A stretch of 64,000 nucleotides of DNA from Haloferax prahovense DSM 18310. GTDB lineage: Archaea; Halobacteriota; Halobacteria; Halobacteriales; Haloferacaceae. The DNA lies in contig NZ_AOLG01000013.1 of assembly GCF_000336815.1 (NCBI RefSeq), forward strand, positions 44,393-108,392. Reading direction: 5' to 3'. A model generated the notes under the pieces. That model saw nothing but the letters and a program-made list of their open reading frames with translations, ran no database searches and was not told where the DNA came from. Shown in pieces: positions 34,293 through 43,533 of the stretch. Positions within the stretch are counted from its first letter, which is position 1. Each line of letters opens with the position of its first letter. The position numbers were made by a program, and so were the translations under genes.

Positions 34293-35447
34293 ATGCGCGC
34301 ACGCCTCCGTCGCCTCCTCGTCGCGACGTTCGGACTCCTCTCTCTGACGGGGGTCCCCTACCTCGTCTACCTCGCGTTGCTCCGGGTCGTCGACACCTCG
34401 GGGTCGCCCGCCCGGAAGTCCCCGGACGAACCGACCGTGAGCATCGTCCTCCCGACCTACAACGAGGCGAGCATCATCGAGGCGAAGCTCGAAGACATCC
34501 TCGCGCTCGACTACCCGATGGAGAAAGTCGAGGTGGTCGTCGCGGACGCGAGCGACGACGACACGCCCGCGGTCGTCCGCGACTTCTTCGCTGGACGCGA
34601 CGCACCCGAACTGACGCTCCTCCACGACGACGAGCGCCGGGGAGTCGCACCCGCCCTCAACGAGGCGTTCGCGGCGGCGAGCAACGAACTGGTCTTCCGA
34701 ACCGACGCCGACTCGAAGCTCGCACCGGACGTGCTCCGGCAGGCGGCGGGGAACCTCTCGGACCCGACCATCGGCGCGGTGACGGGCCAACAGTCCGAAG
34801 TCCTCGGCGACAGCGAGGTCGAATCGGACTACCGCGGTATCCTCACGAAGATTCAGGGCCTCGAATCCCACCTCGACTCGACGTTCATCTTCCACGGCCC
34901 CTGCTTCGCGTTCCGCGCCGAGGACTTCGTCCCCATCGCCCCCGACTCCCTCGCCGATGACACCGAACTCGCGCTTCGCATCCGCCGGGCCGGTAAGCGC
35001 GTCGTGATGGACCCCGCGATGGCGTTCACCGAGTCCGGCGTCTCTAAGTTCTCGAAGCGCCGACAGCGCAAGGACCGCCGGGCGATGGGCCTGCTCAAAC
35101 TCCTCGTCCAGAACCGAGACATGCTCGGCCGCTACGGGTTCTACGGGACCGTCGTCCTCCCGTTCAACTGGTGGTTCATGGTCGTCTCGCCGTGGCTGCT
35201 CGCGGCGACCGTCGTGCTGGCGACCGCTGCCGGCGTCCTCCTCGCGGGGCCGCTCGGCCTCGCCGTGCCGGGTGCCGTCGCCGCCTTCGCGTGGGCCGGC
35301 CAGTCCGAACGCCTCGGTCCGCTCCAGCCACTGTACGCCGTCTTCGACTCGCAGGTGTCGCTGCTCGTCGCCGCGGTCGAACTCCTCCGCGACGAGGGCG
35401 ACGGCACGTGGGAACTCGACCGCGAGTCGAGGGAGTACTTCGAATGA
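34293..35447 (+). CDS. Membrane-bound family 2 glycosyltransferase
   Basis: This 384-residue protein has an N-terminal membrane segment (LLVATFGLLSLTGVPYLVYLALL, about 8-30). The GT2 catalytic domain (VSIVLPTYNEASIIEAKLEDIL, VVVADASDDDTPAVV, VFRTDADSKLAP with the DxD-type site, SLADDTELALRIRRAGKRV) is followed by two C-terminal membrane segments (WFMVVSPWLLAATVVLATAAGVLLAGPLGLAVPG, split by Pro/Gly). The layout is that of processive or lipid-linked-sugar synthases (cellulose synthase/hyaluronan synthase-like or dolichyl-P sugar synthases). It probably extends the lipid-linked glycan; donor unknown. The stop overlaps the next gene by 4 bp. Confidence 0.8.
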   Translation: MRARLRRLLVATFGLLSLTGVPYLVYLALLRVVDTSGSPARKSPDEPTVSIVLPTYNEASIIEAKLEDILALDYPMEKVEVVVADASDDDTPAVVRDFFAGRDAPELTLLHDDERRGVAPALNEAFAAASNELVFRTDADSKLAPDVLRQAAGNLSDPTIGAVTGQQSEVLGDSEVESDYRGILTKIQGLESHLDSTFIFHGPCFAFRAEDFVPIAPDSLADDTELALRIRRAGKRVVMDPAMAFTESGVSKFSKRRQRKDRRAMGLLKLLVQNRDMLGRYGFYGTVVLPFNWWFMVVSPWLLAATVVLATAAGVLLAGPLGLAVPGAVAAFAWAGQSERLGPLQPLYAVFDSQVSLLVAAVELLRDEGDGTWELDRESREYFE

Positions 35448-36514
35448 ACGTCCTCTACGTCACGACGCGGTATCCTCCGCACACCGGCGGCGTCGAGGCA
35501 CACGTCGCCGAGCTCGCGACCCGGCTCGCAGCGGCGGGACACGACGTGACGGTCCTGACCGCCGACGCCGAGGGACTCACCCGCTCGGCGGAGTACCGAG
35601 ACGGCGTCCGGGTGATTCGACACCCCGGCGTCGCCCCCGGCGGCGCGTTCCACGTCGCCCCGGAGATACTGGCGACCGTGCGCCGCCTCGCCCGCGGTGC
35701 CGACCTCGTCCACGCCCACAACTACCACTCGCTTCCGCTCCTGTTCGCGGCGCTCGGCGTCGCTGAGACCCCCTTCGTCGCCACGCCGCACTACCACGGC
35801 GGGAGCGCCTCCGACCTGCGGGACAAACTGCTGTCCGTCTACCGAGCCCCGGGCGGGTGGGCGCTCCGCCGCGCCGACGCCCGCATCGCCGTGAGCGACT
35901 GGGAGCGCCGCCGACTCGCAGACGATTTCGGGGTCGAGGCGACGGTGATTCCGAACGGTCTCGACGTGGCGCGGTTCGCCGAGGCGTCGCCCGACCCCGA
36001 GTGGGCGGACCGAACCTACCTCCTCTCAGTCGGCCGGTTAGAGGAGTACAAAGGCGTTCAGCACGTGATTCGAGCCCTCCCCAACCTCGGCTGTGACCTC
36101 GTGGTCGCCGGCTCCGGCGACTACGGCCCGGAGCTGAAGCGACTCGCCCGCGAGGTCGGCGTCGAAGACCGCGTTCACTTCCTCGGCTTCGTCGCCGACG
36201 AGGATCTACCGGGGCTGTACGCCGGCGCGGCGGCCTTTGTGACGATGTCCGAGTTCGAGGCCTACGGGATGACCGTCGCCGAGGCGCTCGCCTCGGGAAC
36301 GCCGTGCGTCGTCCGCAACGCGGGGGCGCTCGTCGACTGGGCGGACCGCGACGACTGCGTCGGCGTCGACCCCGCGGCTCTCGTTTCGGGCATCGAGCGC
36401 GCGGTCGACCTCGACGCGCCGGCGGAACCGCTTCCGGCGTGGGAGTCCGTGGTCGAGCGGACGACCGCGGTCTACGACACGGTCTGTCGGGGCGGCTGGA
36501 ACGCGGCGCACTGA
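35444..36514 (+). CDS. Family 4 glycosyltransferase
   Basis: This 356-residue soluble GT-B enzyme has the N-terminal Rossmann domain VLYVTTRYPPHTGGVEAHVAELATRL with the GGxE-type acceptor loop. The C-terminal domain has VIPNGLDVARFAE, LLSVGRLEEYKGVQHVIRAL and the EX7E-like SEFEAYGMTVAEALASGTPCVV that binds the nucleotide sugar. It is a retaining transferase such as a mannosyl- or glucosyltransferase. Translation is coupled to the upstream GT2 through ATGA. The short tandem GGTCG run after its stop (36519-36537) is minor. Confidence 0.88.
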   Translation: MNVLYVTTRYPPHTGGVEAHVAELATRLAAAGHDVTVLTADAEGLTRSAEYRDGVRVIRHPGVAPGGAFHVAPEILATVRRLARGADLVHAHNYHSLPLLFAALGVAETPFVATPHYHGGSASDLRDKLLSVYRAPGGWALRRADARIAVSDWERRRLADDFGVEATVIPNGLDVARFAEASPDPEWADRTYLLSVGRLEEYKGVQHVIRALPNLGCDLVVAGSGDYGPELKRLAREVGVEDRVHFLGFVADEDLPGLYAGAAAFVTMSEFEAYGMTVAEALASGTPCVVRNAGALVDWADRDDCVGVDPAALVSGIERAVDLDAPAEPLPAWESVVERTTAVYDTVCRGGWNAAH

Positions 36515-36577
36515 GAACCGGGTCGGGTCGGGTCGGGCTGAGTCGATGCGGCGGCCCTCGACGCCGGCGTCGCTCGC

Positions 36578-38020
36578 TTACTCGCCCGAGAGCCCGGGGA
36601 CCGTGTTTCTGACCGTCTCGCGGAAGTGGCTGCTCAGTCCGAGGAGCGCCGTGAAGTATGCGACGGCACCGAACCCGACGACGAGCAGCAGCGAGACCCA
36701 TCCGGTAATCGAGACGGCGTATTCGAGGACCGACCAGACGAGGGCAAACATGACCGCGCCGGCGACTGTCTGTTCGAGCATCGGACGCGTGAACACGACG
36801 CCGCCGAACTCGCGGTGGGCGACGTACTGGAAGACGGCGTGTCGAACGACCTCCGCGGCGACCGTGCTGGCGACGACGCCGACGAGCCCGTAGACGCTCC
36901 CGAGCGCGACCGCGGCCGGGAGGTGCAGGAGGACGATGAAGCTGTTCACCCGGAAGACGAGCTCCGGGCGGTCGGTGCCCTGTAGGACGGCCTCGAAGGG
37001 GTGGCGGTAGGCATTGCCGATCTGGAACAGGGTCATTCCGACGACCACGAGTACCGGCGTGTTGGCGAAGTCGCTACCGAACAGCGTCGTCACCAACTCC
37101 TTCGGCATCGCGGCCGCGCCGAAGAAGACCGGAATCGCGATGAGCCCCGCGTAGGAGATGGAGTTTATCAGGTCGAACCGCACGTCGCCGCCGACGGAGT
37201 CGACGCCGCTCGACTTGACGTTCAGCACGTTTCCGATGGTCGTCGCGAACATCGCCCCGGGCTGGGCGAGCTGAATCGAGACCGAGTAGTACGCGACCGA
37301 GGCCGGGCCGACGAACGCCTGGATGATGAGCACGTCGGCGCTAGAGTAGAAATTCGACAGCATCGAGGTCGGAACGCTCCACCGGGCGAAGTCGTAGATT
37401 CGCTCTGCGACCCGTTTCGTCGGGCGCGCGGGGAGGACGCGCGAGAGGACCGCGGCGAGGACGGCCGTTCCGACCGTCGCGATGGCCAGACCGAGAACGA
37501 GCCCGAACGCCTCGAAGCCGAGCCAGTAAAAGAGCAGCTGGAGCGCGATGGTCAGGAGGCTCCGGATGCCGTCGACCCACGAGGAGACCGCCGGGTGACC
37601 CGTGCCGGCGTAGAGCTTGTTCGCGATGTTGAACAGTCCGAGCGACACCACCACGAGCACCACGCCGACGGCCAGTTCGCGGGTTCCGAAGTAGTCGACT
37701 GCGTAGGGTTCGAGGAGTACGTACGCGCCGGCGACGACGAGCGAGAACGCGAGGTGCGCGAGGAGCGCCGTCCCGAAAAAGGAGCCGGGCTCGACGCCGA
37801 CCTCGCTCACCCGCTTTTTCACCGCCGCACCGATACCGCTCGGAACCTGCGTGAGGACGAATGCGGCGGCGAGGACGGTCCGGTACGTTCCCCAGCCGAC
37901 GTCGCCGAGGAGGTTCGCAAAGATGACGACGCCGGCGAAACCGGTACCGGCGGTGAGGACCTTCGAAAACAGGGAAAGGAACGCCTCGCGGCCGATGGAG
38001 AGGCTGTCTGTCTTTTTCAT
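36578..38020 (-). CDS. Polysaccharide/oligosaccharide flippase (Wzx/MATE-like)
   Basis: This 480-residue polytopic protein has about 12-14 predicted spans and the start typical of O-antigen flippases (REAFLSLFSKVLTAGTGFAGVVIFANLLG, then WGTYRTVLAAAFVLTQVPSGIGAAVKKRVSE). It probably moves the lipid-linked glycan from the cytoplasmic to the outer face of the membrane, where AglB acts; the H. volcanii protein with this proposed job is AglR. It lies downstream of two sulfatase-like genes on the same strand, with a 48-bp gap to the nearer one, so cotranscription is likely. Confidence 0.85.
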   Translation of the reverse strand: MKKTDSLSIGREAFLSLFSKVLTAGTGFAGVVIFANLLGDVGWGTYRTVLAAAFVLTQVPSGIGAAVKKRVSEVGVEPGSFFGTALLAHLAFSLVVAGAYVLLEPYAVDYFGTRELAVGVVLVVVSLGLFNIANKLYAGTGHPAVSSWVDGIRSLLTIALQLLFYWLGFEAFGLVLGLAIATVGTAVLAAVLSRVLPARPTKRVAERIYDFARWSVPTSMLSNFYSSADVLIIQAFVGPASVAYYSVSIQLAQPGAMFATTIGNVLNVKSSGVDSVGGDVRFDLINSISYAGLIAIPVFFGAAAMPKELVTTLFGSDFANTPVLVVVGMTLFQIGNAYRHPFEAVLQGTDRPELVFRVNSFIVLLHLPAAVALGSVYGLVGVVASTVAAEVVRHAVFQYVAHREFGGVVFTRPMLEQTVAGAVMFALVWSVLEYAVSITGWVSLLLVVGFGAVAYFTALLGLSSHFRETVRNTVPGLSGE

Positions 38021-38068
38021 GGGAGGCTGAACGACCGGCGTGCGAGGGAGTAGTCAGTCACGGCTGGG

Positions 38069-39466
38069 TCAGAGATAGCCGAGTTCGCGGAGGCGGTCCG
38101 CCGTCGCGCCGTCGACGCCGAGTTCGTCTTCGGCGGACCGGGCGCGCTCCGCGTAGTCGGCGACGGGCGTCTCGAAGAACGAGTCGTCGAGCGACTCGGC
38201 GTCGAACGGTTCGTCGGTCTCGGCCTGCCAGCACGGGCGGTCGGCGTCGAGACGGTAGGACTCTCGACTCCCGTCGTCGGCCCAGACGAACTTGCGGTCA
38301 CCGTCGTAGACGGCGCGGAGCATCCGGTTCGTGTCCCGCGCCTGTTCGGCGAGCTTGTGCTGTTTGCCGCTGTGGCCGATTCGCTCGACGGGAATCCGCG
38401 CGCCGGTCACGTCGGGGCGCTCCCCGCGGGCGAGGCCGACGAGGAGGTCGCCGAGCCGAAGGTGCGAAACGTAGCCGTCGACGACGTCGGTGCCCTCACC
38501 GGGCGCGTTCACGACCACGAGTGGGACGTGCGTCAGCGCTTCGTTGAGGCTGCTTTCGGTGTGACCCCACAGGCCGCCGTCGGCCTCGAACGCGAGGTTG
38601 TCGCCGTGGTCGGAGGTGACGACGAACGTCGTCTCCTCGTCGGTCGCCGCCCGCACCTCGTCGATGAACGAACACACCTTGCGGTCGAGGTAGTCGATGG
38701 CCGCGCCGTAGAGGTCGCGGTAGCGCGTCATCTCGGTCTCGTTGCCCTCGGCGACGATTCGCGACCAGTCGAGGCGCTCGGAGCTCCACGAGTTCGGCGC
38801 GTCGTGGAGACTCCCGTCGTAGCCGAGGATGTGCCGTAGGGGACCGTGGGCGTCCATGAAGTTCGTAAAGAGGAAAAACGGCTCGTCGGACGCGCCGACG
38901 AGGCGGTTTGCCTGCCCGATGAGCGTCTTCGCGCCGTCGTCCATCGGCTTCGGAACCGGCGCGGTCGCAAGCGTGTTGTCGACCTGGACTGCCGCGCCGT
39001 TGAGGAGGCTCTGGACCGGCTTGTCGTGTTCGAGCGCGCGCCTGAGAAACTCGAGTTGTTTCCCGAGGCCGGTCTTCTCGCAGGACTGGCCGAACCGGGC
39101 CACGTCGATGCCCTCGGGAAAACGCCGGTCGGGAGAGATGTTGGAGAACTCGTCGAAGAAGCCGTCGAATCCGAACGACGACCCGGCCCAGACGTTGGCG
39201 CTCACGCCGAGCGCGCGGTGGTCCGGAAGCTCGGCGAGAAACGTGTCGTCGCGACCGATACCCGAGAAGTCGCGGTGATAGGCGTGAACGCCGTGTTCGT
39301 GGGGGAGCGTCCCCGTGAACATGCTCGCGTGGCTCGGGGCGCTCCAGGTGCTGGCGGTTCGGCACTGGTCGTAGACGATGTCCGCCCGCTCCTGGAGCCG
39401 CGAGGAGAAGGAATCGAAGAAGTCCTTTCGGACAGTATCGAGACAGATAAGGACGACATTTCTCAT
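38069..39466 (-). CDS. Sulfatase/alkaline-phosphatase superfamily protein 1
   Basis: This 465-residue soluble protein has no signal peptide. It begins directly with the metal-binding strand MRNVVLICLDTVRKD (Asp10). The nucleophile loop is WSAPSHASMFTG (Ser42-Ala-Pro-Ser-His46), where true sulfatases have Cys/Ser-x-Pro-x-Arg. A second metal site is TSDHGDNLAF, and the C-terminus ends RLRELGYL. It lies in a glycan locus and is about 50% similar by eye to the next gene. With a Ser nucleophile and no Arg it could be a phosphatase, phosphodiesterase or phospho-group transferase acting on glycan or its lipid carrier. Desulfation is less likely. Confidence 0.85.
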   Translation of the reverse strand: MRNVVLICLDTVRKDFFDSFSSRLQERADIVYDQCRTASTWSAPSHASMFTGTLPHEHGVHAYHRDFSGIGRDDTFLAELPDHRALGVSANVWAGSSFGFDGFFDEFSNISPDRRFPEGIDVARFGQSCEKTGLGKQLEFLRRALEHDKPVQSLLNGAAVQVDNTLATAPVPKPMDDGAKTLIGQANRLVGASDEPFFLFTNFMDAHGPLRHILGYDGSLHDAPNSWSSERLDWSRIVAEGNETEMTRYRDLYGAAIDYLDRKVCSFIDEVRAATDEETTFVVTSDHGDNLAFEADGGLWGHTESSLNEALTHVPLVVVNAPGEGTDVVDGYVSHLRLGDLLVGLARGERPDVTGARIPVERIGHSGKQHKLAEQARDTNRMLRAVYDGDRKFVWADDGSRESYRLDADRPCWQAETDEPFDAESLDDSFFETPVADYAERARSAEDELGVDGATADRLRELGYL

Positions 39467-39580
39467 ACGTCGGTACAGGTGGGTGATGTGGCGGCCATAG
39501 AAAGGTTCTTCGGGACCGAAATCGCCGCCGAAACCGCCCGAAATCGGGAGGAAGCGGTCGCCGACCGGCGCGTCAGCTGT

Positions 39581-40993
39581 TCAGATGTAGCCGAGGTCGC
39601 TCAGGCGCGCCTTCGTCGTCTGGTCCACGTCGTGGTCGGTGCTCGCGGTGACGGCCTCGCGCTTGTACTCGTCGAGCGGAACGTCGAAGAACGCCTCGTC
39701 GAGGTCGCTGACGTCGACGTCCTCCGCCGCGAGTTCCTGCCAGTTCGGTCGATCCGGGTCGAGTCGGTGGCGAAGCCGAGTCCCGTTGGAATCCCACTCG
39801 TACTTGTCGGCCCCGTCGTAGACGACGCGGATCATGCGGTCCCACTCGCGGCGCTCCGCCTCGGACGCGTCGGCGGCCATGTTGGAGCCGATTCGCTCGG
39901 CGGCGATGCGCGCTTCGAACACGTCGGGCGTCTCCCCGCGGGCGAGTCCGACGAGCAAGCGACCGAGGTCGACGTGCGAGAAGTAGCCGGTCTCGCTGTC
40001 GTCGTAGCCCTCGGGCGCGTTGACGACGAGAAGCGGGACGTGGAGCAGCCCCTCCGTGAGGACGCCCTTGTGGGCGAGGAGGCCGCCGTCGGCCTCGAAC
40101 GCGAGGTTCTCGCCGTGGTCGGCGGTGATGACGAACGTCGTCTCTCGGTCCGTCTCAGCCTGCACGCGGTCGACGAACGAACACACCTTGCGGTCGAGGT
40201 AGTCGATGGCCGCGCCGTAGAGCCCGCGGGTGTGTTCGATGTGCTCCCGGTTCTCTTCGAGTTTGCCGGAGACGTTGACCTCGTGGGTGCTGTATTCGCC
40301 CGTCGTCCACGAGTACGGCGCGTCGTGGAGGTCTGAGTCGTAGCCGCGGACGTGGGTGAGCGGACCGTGGGCGTCCATGAAGTTCGTGAACATGAAAAAC
40401 GGGTCTGCGTCGCCGTGTTCGCGGACGAGCTTCACCGCCTCGCGCGCGACGATGTTTGCCCCGTCGTCGAGCGGCTTCGGCACGGGGAGCTCGGCGAACT
40501 GTCGGTCGAACTCGACGAGCGCGCCGTTGGCGAGGCTCTGGACCGGGTGGTCGCTGGCGAGCGAGGCTTTCAGGAAGGCGAGGTAGCGGGCGAGCCCCGT
40601 CTCCTCACACTCCTGTCCGAACTTTTCGGCGTCGATGCCATCGGGGAACCGCCGGTCGGGCGAGACGCTGGTAAAGTCGTCGAAAAGCAGGTCGAAGCCG
40701 AACGCGTCGCTGGCGTAGACGTTCGCGCTCGACCCGAACGCCCGATGGTCCGGGAGGTCAGCGAGAAACGTGTCTTCCCGACGGAGCCCTGAGAAATCCC
40801 GGTTGTACACGTGAATCCCGTGTTGGTGCGGTAGTTTCCCGGTCATCATGCTCGCGTGGCTCGGAACGCTCCAGCCACTCGCAGCCCGACACTGGTCGAA
40901 AGAGGCGTCGGCCCGCTCGCGCAACCGCTCGGCGAACCGGTCGAAGTAGTCCTTCCGGACGGTGTCGAGGCAGATGAGGACGACGTTTCTCAT
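39581..40993 (-). CDS. Sulfatase/alkaline-phosphatase superfamily protein 2
   Basis: This 470-residue paralog of the preceding gene shares its start MRNVVLICLDTVRKDYFDRF, loop WSVPSHASMMTG (Ser42, His46), FMFTNFMDAHGPL, TADHGENLAFEADGGL and end RLSDLGYI. Collinear similarity along the whole length shows a tandem duplication followed by divergence. It is soluble, without membrane spans. A minus-strand TATA-like CTATAACC at about 41023-41030 gives a short leader. With the flippase it forms a minus-strand block (40993 to 36578). Confidence 0.85.
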   Translation of the reverse strand: MRNVVLICLDTVRKDYFDRFAERLRERADASFDQCRAASGWSVPSHASMMTGKLPHQHGIHVYNRDFSGLRREDTFLADLPDHRAFGSSANVYASDAFGFDLLFDDFTSVSPDRRFPDGIDAEKFGQECEETGLARYLAFLKASLASDHPVQSLANGALVEFDRQFAELPVPKPLDDGANIVAREAVKLVREHGDADPFFMFTNFMDAHGPLTHVRGYDSDLHDAPYSWTTGEYSTHEVNVSGKLEENREHIEHTRGLYGAAIDYLDRKVCSFVDRVQAETDRETTFVITADHGENLAFEADGGLLAHKGVLTEGLLHVPLLVVNAPEGYDDSETGYFSHVDLGRLLVGLARGETPDVFEARIAAERIGSNMAADASEAERREWDRMIRVVYDGADKYEWDSNGTRLRHRLDPDRPNWQELAAEDVDVSDLDEAFFDVPLDEYKREAVTASTDHDVDQTTKARLSDLGYI

Positions 40994-41094
40994 TTCGGGT
41001 TGTCGGCGATTCTTCGCCGGAGGTTATAGCACCTTCGAGTGCGCCGACCGCTGAGCAACAGATATTTGAACGCACCTGCCACACCACCGAAGCA
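40994..41094. promoter_or_regulatory. Divergent promoters between sulfatase-like genes 2 and 3
   Basis: In 101 bp there is a minus-strand TATA-like CTATAACC near 41023-41030 for gene 2 and a plus-strand GATATTTGAA at 41061-41070 for gene 3. The second lies about 27 nt from ATG 41095, so that message should be leaderless. A hairpin CGGCGATTCTTCGCCG lies at about 41012-41027 in the gene 2 leader. Confidence 0.5.
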
Positions 41095-42438
41095 ATGAAC
41101 ACCGTGTTGATCACCGTCGACGCGCTCCGGGCCGGCCACGTCGGCCAGTACGGCTACCAGCGGGACACGCTTCCGGTCCTCGACCGCCTGCTCGACGACG
41201 ACTCGACGCTGTTCACCGCCGCCTTCGCCAACGGGACCAACACGGGAATTTCGGTTCCGTCGCTTCTCACCTCCCGGTACCGCGGGGACGAGCACGCTCG
41301 CGACGGGCCAAACATCGCCTCTCCGCTCCCCGACGAGGTATCGACCGCCGGCATCCATTCGAACACCTATTTCGCGAGCCGCGTCCCCCGCCCGGCCGAC
41401 TTCGACCACTTCGACGACTTCGGCATCATGGACTCCGAGGACTCGGGGTCGCCGTCGGCGGCCCACAGGCTGTTTCGGCGGACGATGGACCTCGTCCGTC
41501 CGACGGTCGAGTCGCTCGGGATACGTCCCCTCGCCGAACGGATTCAGGAGGCCGTCTTCCCAGCGTCGCTCATCATGGAGCAGACGGTGTACGAGAACGC
41601 CGAGAAGACGACCGACCGGGCCCTGGAGTGGCTCGACGGCGTCGACGGCGACTTCTTCCTGTGGGTCCACTACATGGACCCACACCGCCCCTACGGCATC
41701 GACCTCGAGGACCCGGCGTACGGCGAGCCCGCCGACGAGTCGGAGATTCGCCGTCTCATGTCCAAGGCGGGAATCCACCCCGAAGACGTGACCGAAGCGG
41801 AGCGTCGGCGAATCGTCGACCTCTACGACTCTGATATCCGGTACACGTCCGACCACATCGACCGCTTCCTCGACGGGTTGCAGTCGCTCGGCCGCTACGA
41901 CGAGACGGATATCATCCTCACCGCCGACCACGGCGAGGAGTTCGCCGACCACGGGAACTACTACCACCGGAACCGCCCCTACGACGAACTGACGCACGTC
42001 CCGCTCGTGGTGAAGTCCAACCGGGGCGACGGCGGGGTCGTCGACGAACAGCGCGAACTGCTCGACCTCGCGCCCACGGTAGCGCGAAACCACGGCGTCG
42101 AACCACCGAGCGCGTTCCGCGGGACCGACCTCTTCGAGGGCGGTCCCCGGCGGGTCGTCTCGACCGGATCGTTCAGCGACGCCGGCCCCGTCGTCGGCGT
42201 CCGCGAGGACGGCTGGAAGTACATCGCGGTCGACGGCGAGGAAGACGAACTGTACGACCTCCGCGCCGACCCGAAAGAGCGCGAGAACGTCGCGGCCGAC
42301 CACCCCGACCGCTGTGCCTCGTTCCGGTCGGAGATTCCGCCGCACCTGCTGCGCGAGACGACCGAGGGCGTCCCGGAGGCCGACGACGTGAGCGAGGACG
42401 TACAGAAGCGACTCGAAGAACTCGGATATATGGATTGA
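41095..42438 (+). CDS. Sulfatase/alkaline-phosphatase superfamily protein 3
   Basis: This 447-residue soluble protein starts MNTVLITVDALRAGH (metal Asp9). Its loop GISVPSLLTSRYRG aligns Ser53-Val-Pro-Ser-Leu57 with Ser-x-Pro-Ser-His of its neighbours. Further sites are WVHYMDPHRPYG, LTADHGEEFADHG, LTHVPLVVKSN, a C-terminal KYIAVDGEEDELYDLRADP typical of arylsulfatase-like proteins, and the end RLEELGYMD. Unlike the others it is on the plus strand and closest to bacterial 'sulfatase' families. The missing Cys/Arg of the sulfatase signature argues for a Ser-dependent phospho-enzyme. Confidence 0.85.
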   Translation: MNTVLITVDALRAGHVGQYGYQRDTLPVLDRLLDDDSTLFTAAFANGTNTGISVPSLLTSRYRGDEHARDGPNIASPLPDEVSTAGIHSNTYFASRVPRPADFDHFDDFGIMDSEDSGSPSAAHRLFRRTMDLVRPTVESLGIRPLAERIQEAVFPASLIMEQTVYENAEKTTDRALEWLDGVDGDFFLWVHYMDPHRPYGIDLEDPAYGEPADESEIRRLMSKAGIHPEDVTEAERRRIVDLYDSDIRYTSDHIDRFLDGLQSLGRYDETDIILTADHGEEFADHGNYYHRNRPYDELTHVPLVVKSNRGDGGVVDEQRELLDLAPTVARNHGVEPPSAFRGTDLFEGGPRRVVSTGSFSDAGPVVGVREDGWKYIAVDGEEDELYDLRADPKERENVAADHPDRCASFRSEIPPHLLRETTEGVPEADDVSEDVQKRLEELGYMD

Positions 42439-42495
42439 CCGCGAGGAGACGTCGCCAGCGGCGATAGCGTGGTGTCGTCCCGCTACGACGGGACG

Positions 42496-43431
42496 CTACA
42501 GGTAGCCGAGCGAAGAGAGCTTGCTGTCGAGCCCGACATCGTCGGGATCGGTGGATGCGGCGGGCGGCTCGTGGGTTCCCTCGTCAGTCGCCTCGGTGAC
42601 GACCCACGGAACGCGAATGAGTTCCGGGACTGGGGTCGATTTGTGGTGGCCGTACAGCCCCCACTCGCCGAAACACTCGCCGTGGTCCGACGTGATTATC
42701 ACCCGCTCCGAATCGAGGTTCGAGAGGAGGAGTTCGAGGTCGTCGAGCGCCCAGCGTAGGTTGTCTAGGTAGCCCTCCCACGCCTCCTCACGAGTTATCT
42801 TTCCGTCGAGAATCGCGCCGAATATCCCGGACCGGTCGTTCGCGTCGTCCTCGATGGCGAGCGCCCCGCAGTCGTGCTTCTCGAAGTGCGGGTACGGCGT
42901 GTGCGGCTGTTGGTACTGGATAATCGTTCGCGCTGGATCGAGTTCGCGGTGAGCCGCTATCGAGCGGTTCGTCACCGTCCGCGGCCGGACGCTCCCGATG
43001 TCGGCCTCCCAGGCGTCCCGCCACACCTCGTCCAACAGCAACCAGTCGTTGGGGTCGAGCATGGCGTCAGAGTTCGGGTTGAACGTGACGAACGCCGTCT
43101 GATCCATCTCCTCGCGATACTCTTCGGTGAAGTTGTACCGCATGAACTCGCGGGAGTTCGACCCGAGCGAGGTGGCCGTCGGGACGCGACCGTTGGGGAG
43201 GAAATCGTACCCCGATGCGACCGCTTCGAGAGCGTCGGGACGGCACGTGTCCAAAATAATCAGCGCGTCCCAGTCCCGCTCGTATATCGGTCTCCCAAGT
43301 CGTGGAGCGCGTGAATACGCCCGCCGAACCGCGCCCCCCAGTAGCTCCGCGGCGCTGACTTTCGCCGCGGTCCCGAGATTCAGATTCTGATAGTACCACC
43401 GTGCGTTAGATACCCAATCGCCAAGCCCCAT
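42496..43431 (-). CDS. Sulfatase/alkaline-phosphatase superfamily protein 4 (short type)
   Basis: This protein of about 311 residues belongs to a shorter subtype. About 45 N-terminal residues precede the metal strand DALIILDTCRPDALEA. The loop ATSLGSNSREFM holds the presumed Ser/Thr nucleophile, then come IQYQQPHTPYPHF with the metal His, ITSDHGECFGEWG and the C-terminal KLSSLGYL. It is soluble. A GTG three codons upstream is possible, but ATG 43431 has GGAG eight bases upstream, one of the few Shine-Dalgarno-like sites here. It is most similar in layout to gene 5. Confidence 0.8.
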   Translation of the reverse strand: MGLGDWVSNARWYYQNLNLGTAAKVSAAELLGGAVRRAYSRAPRLGRPIYERDWDALIILDTCRPDALEAVASGYDFLPNGRVPTATSLGSNSREFMRYNFTEEYREEMDQTAFVTFNPNSDAMLDPNDWLLLDEVWRDAWEADIGSVRPRTVTNRSIAAHRELDPARTIIQYQQPHTPYPHFEKHDCGALAIEDDANDRSGIFGAILDGKITREEAWEGYLDNLRWALDDLELLLSNLDSERVIITSDHGECFGEWGLYGHHKSTPVPELIRVPWVVTEATDEGTHEPPAASTDPDDVGLDSKLSSLGYL

Positions 43432-43533
43432 AGGGTACACTCCTTTCAGGGGGGTTTGAACGTTTCTCCACAGAAATACAGTTTGATAATTAGAAACCGG
43501 GTATCCTACCGGTCGGTGTGAGACCAGCGTCGG

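Noticed and set aside
36519-36537. Tandem GGTCG repeat after the GT4 gene
   Set aside because: Only about three to four short units in a GC-rich spacer; chance is sufficient.
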